From Enchytraeus crypticus (taxonomy: Eukaryota; Annelida; Clitellata; Enchytraeida; Enchytraeidae): 64,000 nucleotides of DNA. The stretch is taken from the NCBI GenBank assembly GCA_905160935.1, contig CAJHZI010000510.1, positions 574,001 to 638,000 of the forward strand, given 5' to 3'. How positions within the stretch are numbered: position 1 is the first letter of the stretch; each line of letters opens with the position of its first letter. The notes under the pieces were generated by a model, which searched no databases, was not told the DNA's origin, and worked only from the letters and a program-made list of their open reading frames with translations. Below, piece by piece: positions 12,039 through 23,300 of the stretch. The position numbers were made by a program, and so were the translations under genes.

Positions 12039-15000
12039 TTCATCATCGTCATCATCATCATCATCATCATCAGCTTCATCATCATCATCATCATCATCAG
12101 CTTCATCATCATCATCATCTTTCCTTGAATCTCAGCTTAACTAGGGTTGGGATTATAACATATTGTAGCAGTTTCTGGAGCCTAGGCGCTCACCCACCAA
12201 ATGCCTTTTCTGATGTTGTCTTGGATATCAATGCTTGGTCGCCTTTTACGACACATACACTGTACAGTTCACGGTATAGTTCAGAAGCTGCCGTGGTCTC
12301 TATGTGTTGTTGTTGTTGTGGTACAATTCAGAAGCTGCCGTGGTCTCTATGTGTTGTTGGTGTTGTGGTACAGTTCAAAAGCTGTCGTGATCTCTATGTG
12401 TTGTTGTTGTTGTGGTACAGTTCAAAAGCTGTCGTGATCTCTATGTGTTGTTGTTGTTGTGGTACAGTTCAGAAGCTGCCGTGGTCTCAGCGTAAGATGT
12501 TAAAATGGAGAATGAGTCCAATCACACCCAATGTCGTCAAGCTGTGCATCGCGAGGTCAGGATTCAGGACAACAGATAGTAAGATCCTATGCTGTTGTTA
12601 ACTATTTATGAAATAATAGCAGTTATAAATGTTAGATGAATTTAGCAATGGCATATAAAGTTGGTAAAAAAGCTAAGGTTAACGTCAGTTTCCTCACTCG
12701 AAAGTGATGTCAGTGACGGGCGATCCCAGGATTTGAACCCGCACATACTGATCCATGGTTCTGTGTATTATCGACGTCTGTAAGATATTCGTTTATTAAC
12801 GTATCACTTGATGTTTTTATCCAGAGATGACTCATTGGTTGGGGACCTGGGGCCGGCATATGAAGCCTGCAGCCTACAAGTACATCAGAGAATATCAAAA
12901 GGTTGGTAACGTACTGAAACCTAATGTGTGTAACATTTTAATTCCATTTACGTTATGTAGTAACATAACAGTAAATCTAAATGGTTTGTTGTAGAGCTCA
13001 TCGTCACACACTAACAAACTATATAAGGAAATTTTTGGACCGTTTATTTTAATCTTGTGAAATCAATAACATACGATAAATATGCTACTGGTATATGCTA
13101 CTGGTATATGCTACTGGTATATGCTACTGGTATATGCTACTGGTATATGCTACTGGTATATGCTACTGGTATATGCTACTGGTATATGCTACATTTATAT
13201 GATACTGGTATATGACACTGGTGTATGCTACAGGTATATGCTACTGATATATGTTACTGGTATATGCTACTGGTATATGCTACATGTATATGATACTGGT
13301 ATATGACACTGGTGTATGCTACAGGTATATGCTACTGATATATGTTACTGGTATATGCTACTGGTATATGCTACATGTATATGATACTGGTATATGACAC
13401 TGGTGTATGCTACAGGTATATGCTACTGATATATGCTACTGATATATGCTACTGGTATATGCTACTGGTGCTTTATGTTTCTAACTTTTTCAGTAAGATA
13501 TTCGACCGCCGATCAGTATGTGCGGGGTTCAAATCCTGGGCTCTCCCGTCACTGACATCGCTTTCGAGTGAGGAAACTGACAATGACATTAGCTTTACCA
13601 GCTTTTAACAGTATAACTGTGCCATTTTTCAGATAAACCATTTTCCAGGAACTTTCCAGTTAGGGAGGAAGGATCGACTGTGGAGAAATCTTTCCAAGAT
13701 GGCGGCGTATCATTCTAAGAAGGAATTCAACTTCTTCCCAATGACCTACGTGTTACCAGCAGACCTTCAGTCTCTCAAAGTAGCCTGGGACGAGGGGCCT
13801 GCCAAACAACAGTGGATCATTAAACCGGTGTCTAGTCTATAAATCAATCATATCCTTAGTTCTAAATCAATCAGTCAATCAGTCAGTCTTATCTAAGTTT
13901 TATAGTTTATATATGATGACGACGACGATGATGCTGATGATGATGATGATGATAATGATAATGATGATGGCGACGACAATGACGATGACGATAAAGACGA
14001 CGATGATGCTGATGATGATGATGATGATAATGATAATGATGATGGCGACGACAATGACGATGACGATAAAGACGACGATGATGCTGATGATGATGATGAT
14101 GATAATGATAATGATGATGGCGACGACAATGACGATGACGATAAAGACGACGATGATGCTGATGATGATGATGATGATAATGATAATGATGATGATAATG
14201 ATAATGGTGATAACGACGACGATGATTGACTTGAAATAATTTAATTATAATTAGCCCGCAGCAGCGCGTGGTATAGGAGTGCGAGTGATATCTAAGTGGG
14301 CTGATGTGCCTAAGAAGCGACCAATCGTAGTACAGCGCTACATCTCACGACCTCTGCTCATCAATGGTAACAAGTTTGACCTGAGGATCTATGTCTACGT
14401 GACTAGCTACGACCCCCTCAGAGTCTACATCTACGAGAAAGGCCTGGCTAGATTCGCTTCCGTCAAGTTAGTCCTCTCTCTCTCTCTCTCTCTCTGTTTC
14501 TCTGTGTCTTTCTCCTCCATTTCTCTCTCTCTCTTTCTCTCTCGATCTTTCTCTCTCTATGAGTGAGTCTTTAAATCACCTAACCTACCTAATCTCGGCC
14601 TGCCCCTGCCTCTTTTTCCTTCAATTCCACCTTCTATGACCTCTTTTAATAGACCTTCTCCCCTTAGAATATGGCCTATCCAACTCTTCTTCCTGTTTCT
14701 TAATACGTTTATCAACTGTCTATCTGTGCCAACTCTCTCTAGGACTTACTTTATATTAATATTTATTAAGCATTAGCATGCATTTAATGTTAGGTACTCG
14801 TACTCATGCAGGAATCTAAACAACAAGTTCATGCACTTATTGTTAGGTACTCATGCACTTATTGTTAGGTACTCATGCACTTATTGTTAGGTACTCATGC
14901 ACTTATTGTTAGGTACTCATGCACTTATTGTTAGGTACTCATACACTTATTGTTAGGTGCTCATGCACTTATTGTTAGGTACTCATGCACTTATTGTTAT

Positions 15001-17285
15001 GTACTCATGCACTTATTGTTAGGTACTCATGCACTTATTGTTAGGTGCTCATACACTTATTGTTAGGTACTCATGCACTTATTGTTAGGTACTCATGCAC
15101 TTATTGTTAGGTACTCATGCACTTATTGTTAGGTGCTCATACACTTATTGTTAGGTACTCATGCACTTATTGTTAGGTACTCATGCACTTATTGTTAGGT
15201 ACTCGCACTCATGCAGGAATCTAAACAACAAATTCATGCACCTGACGAACTACAGCGTCAACAAGGAGAACACTGGCTACATTCCTAATGGCGAGGAACA
15301 TGAGGCCTGTGGGCACAAGTGGTAGGTGCACCTGTGTTATAGGGCAATTTGAAGTTATTTATTTATTTACTCTTAAAACATTTAATAATGAACAAATTTG
15401 AACAAATAAGTAGTTCTACAGAGAAACAATATCCTTACAATACGGTAAATAAACAGTCTGTATCAATCTTTTGGTTGGAGCCAGTGGCGAAGTCGGTAAG
15501 ACACTCGACCGCGGATCAGTATGTGCGGGGTTCAAATCCTGGGCTCGCCCGTCACTGACATCGCTTTCGATTGAGGAAACGGACGTTATCCTTAGATTTT
15601 ACCTTTTAAATAAATTTAATTGACATTCGAGAGTCCCAGTCCGCTCCCACATCCATCATCAGTCACCCCTCCCTCTTGATCTTGCTGTTTTTCTTAAGAA
15701 TTAACCTTGCACTTCCTCTGTTCACTTCCTTCCTCTCTCCACTTGTTCTGAGCATGAAGCACCTTCTCATCTATTAACAAATACTGTATTATATATGCGT
15801 CTTTATTTCACCAAAAATATGGTAGTATAAGTACAATAAGTACACAATATAAAGTACACTATACACAGTGAAATCATGTTCAGCGAAACAGAGCAAAGAG
15901 ATAAAGTGTTCGAAACGAAAAGAACATGACAGGTATATGGTGGGAAGAGATGTGTTTTCAACCTACAACGGAAAGTGGAAGTAGCAGTTTATATTATCTA
16001 CTTCTATAATCTGCACCTATGTGTTGTGTTAACTAATGCTATAATCTGTCTCAATGTGTTATGTTAACTAATATAGCCTGTCTCAATGTGTTATGTTAAC
16101 GTTGCGAGGTCTCTGCAGACACTGTGGGATCATTTGAAGGAGGAAGGCGTCAACACAGCTCTGATATGGGACAGCATTAGAGACATCGTCATCAAAACTA
16201 TCGTCAGGCAAGATTTTACTAACGTTTAGTATCGCTAATCTATGCAAGTGCTCGGTATTTGCATGGACGACAGCGGTATTCCATTGTTTGCAGTTCATTT
16301 ATCGTCCAAGGACGTAATTTTAGTACTTTGATCTGAGTCTACTATGTTACGTTAATGGCTCTTTGAAATGGCTTCCTTTTGTGAAACTTTATGATTATTA
16401 AAGAACACTATTAAGTAAACCGCTGCCCAGGAGCTATCTTTTCTCTCAATCTCTCTCTCTCTCTCTTTCTCGTGATTTGCCAAGCAGCAAGTGCAAGGTA
16501 CATATTTCTACTCACATGCTGCCTTTTACGCTCCATAAAGAGAACACCATCAATTAACGAGCATCAATTAACACACATTAATTAACATAATCGATTAATC
16601 CCTACACAAATGGCTATGCCTTATCCACACCTTAATGAAGCCTATGGATCCACGCAGCTTGGACAATCTCACACACTGACACCTGTAATATGAAATGGTT
16701 AAATACTCTCTATTATTAGCTCAGTTAATTGCTCTATTATTAGCTCAGTTAACTGCTCTCTATTAATAGCTCAGTTAAATGCTCTCTACTAATTGCTCAG
16801 TTAACTGCTCTCTACTAATTGCTCAGTTAACTGCTCTCTACTAATTGCTCAGTTAACTGCTCTCTACTAATACCTCAGTTAACTTCTCTCTATTAATAGC
16901 TCAGTTAGCTGCTCTCTACTAATAGCTCTCTTAAATGCTATTTAATAGCTCATTTAAAATGCTCTCTATTAATAGCTCAGTGAACTGCTCTCTACTAATA
17001 GCTCTGTTAACTGCTTTCTATTAATAGCTCAGTGAACTGCTCTCTCTTAATAGCTCAGTTAACTGCTCTCTATTAATAGCTCAGTTAAATGCTCTCTATT
17101 AACAGCTCTGAGTCGATCATCAACACGTACATGACGGCTCACGTAAGGAGACGTTACTGCGTGCATGAGCTCTTTGGATTCGATATCATGCTGGATGAGA
17201 AATACAAAGCTTGGCTAATAGAGGTCAACATATCTCCTAGGTATCCAGTCTTATTTATATAGATCTCTCTCTCTCTCTATTTATA

Positions 17286-17358
<73 letters not shown>

Positions 17359-20300
17359 CTTTCTATTTTCGTTTACCATCTCTCCCTGTCTCTCTCTTTA
17401 TCCTCCTATCTCTCTCTCTCTCTCTTCTCACCCGAAGTTATCTAGGTTATCCACTGATCGTGGGGGATTTATCATTTTTATCATGAAAGTAGTAGGATTT
17501 CACTATTTATTTTGCTGCTTAAATAGTTTATGTTTGAGTATTTACACGCACAGGTTGAATGGCCCAATGGATAGAGCTCTTGCCTGAGAATCATGAGGTG
17601 ATCAGTTCAAATCTCAACCCGACTGTCTCTGACAGTACCCCTTGTGATACTGAAACAGACGTTAAACTTGACTTTATGGCTTTATATGGACGTCTCTGAT
17701 ATCATCCTGTACGTCCCTGACATAATCCTTGTGTGAGGAGACGGCCGCTAAACCTTTATTGTTATTATTATTTTTTTTTTTTTTTTTACCCCGGTGTAAA
17801 GAACCTGGGGTTTGATAAAAACGATTCGAGCAATACGTGCTGAATCGCCGCCCGGCTACTCGAGGTCATCAATCGGCTTAAAAGAATTGTTGAAGCAGAC
17901 TGCATTAAATCTTTGCAAAGTCATGGAAAGCCTTTGCCAAAGAAAAGATGTCTCTCGCTTATCGCCGGTTTGCTCTGCAATAAGTCTGCCTATGCCATTA
18001 ATAAAGTCAACTCCTTCGGGATTCATCGGGCCCATGGTTTCAATAGCCACCGGAACAACTTCATATCCTAAGGACAGATCACGGTATTTATCCAACTTCC
18101 TAGAGGCGGCATGAACAGCAATACACTTTCAATATCCTGAAGGCCAAGCACCCACCCGCAGCTAGTAGCAGTATAATGGCACCCCTTCCGGACTCAATGG
18201 AGACTCCGCCCATTCAAGTCTCAGAGCAGGATGTTGTCAAAGCTGTACGTAGCTTTCCAGCAGGCTCAGCAGGTGGTCCTGATGGCCTTCGCCCTCAGCA
18301 TCTTCTGGAGCTTGTGACTTGTAGAGAGTCGGCTGGGACATTTTTGACCGCTTTGACTTCTTTCGTGAATCTCCTTCTTAGAGGTGTTTGCCCCCCTGAG
18401 GTCCAACCGGTGCTGTTTGGTGGTAAACTCTTCGCACTCAATAAGAAATCTGGCGGCATTCGCCCCATTGCAGTGGGTTACACTTGGCGTCGTTTAGCCG
18501 CTAAATGCGCAAATCGCTATGCAGTGTCTGCTCTCAGCGAATACTTGAGCCCAATTCAACTTGGAGCTGGTATTCCAGGTGGCTGTGAGGCAGCTGTTCA
18601 CGCTACTCGCCGTTTCGCTGAGTCAATGCCAGCTGATCACTTCGTGGTAAAGCTAGACTTCTGTAATGCTTTTAATTGCTTGAGTAGATCACGAATGCTC
18701 AGCGAAATACATCACAGGATACCAGAGCTGTATAGTTTCTGCCATCTAGCTTACTCAAGCCCTTCGTGGTTGAAGTTCGGAGACTGGTGCATTGAGTCAC
18801 AGGAAGGAGTCCAACAAGGGGATCCCTTAGGGCCCATGCTGTTTTGCTTGACTATTCACCCTCTCCTTACTTCTCTCTCTAGCGATCTCACGGTGGGATA
18901 CCTTGATGACATTACTCTAGGTGGTTGCGAGTCGTCGATTGCAAATGATGTACGGACTATCATCGACAGAGGCCAAGAATTTGGGCTTCAGTTGAATCGT
19001 ACCAAGTGCGAAGTCATATCATCAGTTTGCAAATCTCCGGGCAACTCAGTTTTGTCATCATTTGTGCCAATGTGCCTATCCCATAGTTCTCTACTCGGCG
19101 CGCCACTCTCTGGAGAAGAAGCTACTACCACCGCTTTATCCAGTCGCCTTGAAGACCTCAAACGTACAGCATCGCGCTTGAAGTCGCTAGCCGCTCATGA
19201 TGCTTTAACAATCCTTCGCTTTTCTTTAAGTGCACCTAAACTTATGCACGTTCTGCGCTCTAGTCCGAGCTTCTCTAATCCGCGGCTTTAGACTACGACG
19301 AGGCTCTTAGGCAATGCTTGTGCGCCGTTATCAACGCAGATTTGTCTGATTTGCAGTGGCAGCAAGCCAGTCTACCGGTGAGCATGGGTGGTCTTGGAAT
19401 TCGTCTTGTTTCCCATATCGCGCCTTCAGCCTTTTTGGCATCAGCGATGGGAACGAGGCAGTTGCAAGACGCCATCCTTCATAAGTGCTCCCTTTCTGCC
19501 GATAGTTCCATTGACGTTGCGTTGTCAGTTTGGTCCAAAAGCCTCACCTCCAGTGCTCCACCTTCTACCTCAGTCAGTAGCCAGAAATCATGGGACCGTC
19601 CTATAGTGGATCGGATTTATAACAGTCTGTTAGAATCCCAGTCCAATGCAGTAGACAGAGCACGACTCCTAGCTGTATCAACTAAAAGAAGCAGCGACTG
19701 GCTTCACGCTCTCCCTGTTGCTTCTTGTGGGCTATTTTTAGACAATGAGGCGATTCGAGTAGCTGTTAGTTTCCGTTTAGGGGCGAAAACTTGCGAGCCT
19801 CACATGTGCCCCTGCGGTCATGAAGTCGACGCTTTAGGTCTCCACGGTCTCTCCTGCAAACGAAGCTCAGGTAGAATGTCTCGCCATCACAATTTAAATG
19901 ACATAATATGGCGAGCACTTTCGAGAGCAGGCATCCCTTCCTCTAAGGAACCAAGTGGGTTGTCCAGATCAGACGGCAAGCGTCCGGACGGCTTGACTTT
20001 CATGCCCTGGTGCAACGGTAAATGTGCCGTATGGGACGTCACGGTCATTGACACTATGGCAAACTCCTACCTGAATACGACTTCAGTCACAGCCGGTGGT
20101 GCTGCTGCTTATTATTATTATTATTATTATTTTTTTTTTTTTTACCCCGGTGTAAAGAACCGGGGTAAAAATATAACTGGGGTTATTATTATTATTGTTA
20201 TTATTATTATTTATTTGATGTTCAATGTCTGCAGTCTACACTCTAACTCTAACCTAGACTTGAGCATAAAGGGTTTGCTGGTCAGAGACGTCCTCAACAT

Positions 20301-23300
20301 GGCGGGCTATATGATCCCAACCAGTGAGGATATAAATGCCGTATCCCAGTCTCATCCCATTGACTATAGGTCTGTAAAATAGTTAAATCCCTAATCCCAT
20401 AGACTATAGGTATGTATAATAGTTAAATCCCTCATCCCATAGACTATAGGTATGTATAATAGTTAAATCCCTCGTCCCATAGACTATAGGTATGTATAAT
20501 AGTTAAATCCCTCATCCCATAGACTATAGGTATGTATAATAGTTAAATCCCTCATCCCATAGACTATAGGTATGTATAATAGTTAAATCCCTCATCCCAT
20601 AGACTATAGGTATGTATAATAGTTAAATCCCTCATCCCATAGACTATAGGTATGTATAATAGTTAAATCCCTCATCCCATAGACTATAGGTATGTATAAT
20701 AGTTAAATCCCTCATCCCATAGACTATAGGTATGTATAATAGTTAAATCCCTCATCCCATAGACTATAGGTATGTATAATAGTTAAATCCCTCATCCCAT
20801 AGACTATAGGTATGTATAATAGTTAAATCCCTCATCCCATAGACTATAGGTATGTATAATAGTTAAATCCCTCATCCCATAGACTATAGGTATGTATAAT
20901 AGTTAAATCCCTCATCCCATAGACTATAGGTATGTATAATAGTTAAATCCCTCATCCCATAGACTATAGGTATTTATAATAGTTAAATCCCTCATCCCAT
21001 AGACTATAGGTATGTATAATAGTTAAATCCCTCATCCCATAGACTATAGGTATGTATAATAGTTAAATCCCTCGTCCCATAGACTATAGGTATGTATAAT
21101 AGTTAAATCCCTCATCCCATAGACTATAGGTATGTATAATAGTTAAATCCCTCATCCCATGGACTATAGGTATGTATAATAGTTAAATCCCTCATCCCAT
21201 AGATCGTATATCTATACTACAGGTAAGTTCATCTCATAGAAAATAAGTCTGTGTGGTGAACTGCATTTCAATATACGTGTATAAGTTCATTTTATTCTAT
21301 CTGATATCAGCAGAATTCAATTGTCGTTCTACGGCATATATCAATAAGTTGAGAAATTTGTATAATGTGAACAGATTTTAATTTAATGACTGTCTTGTAT
21401 ATCGATGATTTGATTTATTTGGTATTTGCCACTTGACTGCGAGTCTGAATGCTCGCTGATTAGCTGAATGATTGACTTACTGATTGCTTGATTATTTGAT
21501 TGACTGAATGCGTGCCCAATGAACTGATTGATAGATTTGACTAATTAATTAATTGATAAATAAATAATTTAATTATTGATCTGACTAACTAATTGGTTGA
21601 TTGATTGATTGATTGATTGATTGATCTGACCAATTGATTGGTTGGTTGATTGACTGACTGATTTATTAATTGATTGATAAATTTATTGATTGATTAATTG
21701 GTTCGATTGATTGATTGATTCGATTGATTTGATTGATTGATTATCAGTGAGGAGCCGAGCTGTGCGGATTGTATGGACAGAAGGCTGTGGACAGTAACGA
21801 AGAGTTCTGATGAGAAAGCTAAGCATATCTACTACTGTCAGAGACATACAGACACTGTATGATACACATACAAACACACATACAAACACACGTACACATA
21901 GCACATCTACTACTGTCAGAGACACACAGACGCTGTATGATATACGCACAAACACATAGCACATCTACTACTGTCAGAGACACACAGACACTGTTTGACA
22001 CGAATACAAACACACATACAAACACACAATGCGTACATATATGTAAACGTCAATGTACGATTCTACTAGAGGCATACTGATGCTGTAAGCTGTGTATACA
22101 GACACATACCCATATGAGTGCGCATATGCTTGCACATAAAATATGTTTTGGAGTAATTCGGTAATAAGTGACTTCAGTAATCATGACTGATTGATGCTGA
22201 TAAATCATGACTGATTGATGCTGATGAATCATGACTGATTGATGCTGATGAATCATGACTGATTGATGCTGATGAATCATGACTGATTGATGCTGATAAA
22301 TAATGACTGATTGCTGCTGATAAATCATGACTGATTGATGCTGATGAATCATGACTGATTGATGCAGATGAATCATGACTGATTGATGCTGATGAATCAT
22401 GACTGATTGATGCTTATGAGTAATGGCTGATTGATGCAGATGAATCATGACTGACTGATGCTGATAAATAATGACTGATTGATTGTCAGGGAATTATGCC
22501 CTGATATTTTGTATAGTAAGATTACTTATATTATTTATATATATGGAAAGTTATCTAATATTATTTTGATTGATTTTAGTATTTTTATTATTAGGGAGTT
22601 CAGAAGTTAGTTAAGCTTATGACGTCACGAGAGTGGGCGGAGCTAGAGGGTTTTTTGTTTGGTTTTAGAGAGGAGGAAGGTGAAGGTCATGAGAGGAGGT
22701 GGTAGATGAGATTCCACGTGTTAGTTTGAATAGAGGATTAGAAGGATCGAAAGAATTAGACTGTTATAGAACAGTGTTGGATAATCCTTAGGTGATATCC
22801 AAGAGTTGATCAATAGTTGATCAAAGGAAAGAATTCCCGAAATACGATTAAAGTAAACGCAGGTATTGAGGAATAATCAGTTAGCATTTCCATAGTGGAA
22901 TTTATGTTTTGACGTGTTAATTAGATAGAGCTAGGTATGGTATTTTCGTTGATCTTATATCAAGTAAAGTCGTTTTAGTGTTTCGAGTTAAACGTGTATA
23001 TGAATATTTCAGATTCATCATAAGGACTGTCAATTTAAACTTAGGCCTACTTGACTTTTTTTGTTGATGTTATACATTTGGATATTTCTTTATTTTCTTG
23101 ATCTGTATTAAATTCGCGTTTTAGTTTACATTAAAATAATTAAATATTAAATATGGTAGTCTGTCAGTTAATCTGTAGAAGGTCGGGGTCTTTAGATTAG
23201 TGTAGTTTAATTACGAGATCAGATGCAAAATCTATTTAAGTAGGACATTAAAGGATTTAGCGTCTGTTTCAGGTGAGGTTAGCCTTGGTGGGGTAGAACA

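Larger units (their letters stand above)
17769..20160. mobile_element. non-LTR retrotransposon with inverted 5' part (twin-primed), degraded
   Basis: The 3' end lies on the minus strand (18120 down to 17787) with its poly-A as a T run at 17769-17786. The upstream part of the same element is on the plus strand (about 18125-20108). The two pieces meet exactly where an uninverted copy at 38640-39090 is continuous (CCGGTGG-GCTGCTG | TTCATGCCGC). This is the pattern known as twin priming in L1. It lies in the intron between TTLL4-like exons 10 and 11, opposite in 3'-end sense to the gene. Confidence 0.75.

Noticed and set aside
11600..12601. A 333-codon continuous frame from exon 3 to exon 4
   Set aside because: It reads through the intron and its CAT repeat. 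Splicing at 11936 and 12468 restores the TTLL4 match and phases.
13893..14239. Met/Ile- and Ser-rich open frames on both strands
   Set aside because: Products of the 75-bp GAT/GAC minisatellite.
15468..15560. tRNA gene
   Set aside because: Has A- and B-box-like sequences but no foldable cloverleaf that I can see, and the same head occurs in about a dozen copies with a common non-tRNA body; it is a SINE.
18176..20382. Host gene containing the reverse transcriptase frame
   Set aside because: Frameshifted, inverted relative to its own 3' end, with poly-A run; the 354-codon frame that reaches 20382 only happens to run into exon 11.
20351..21205. CRISPR-like direct repeat array
   Set aside because: Units are contiguous 40-bp repeats without unique spacers in a eukaryotic intron; it is a minisatellite.
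22050..22448. His/Gln/Ser/Val/Met repeat protein on the minus strand
   Set aside because: Translation of the 24-bp minisatellite; no start context or splice support.
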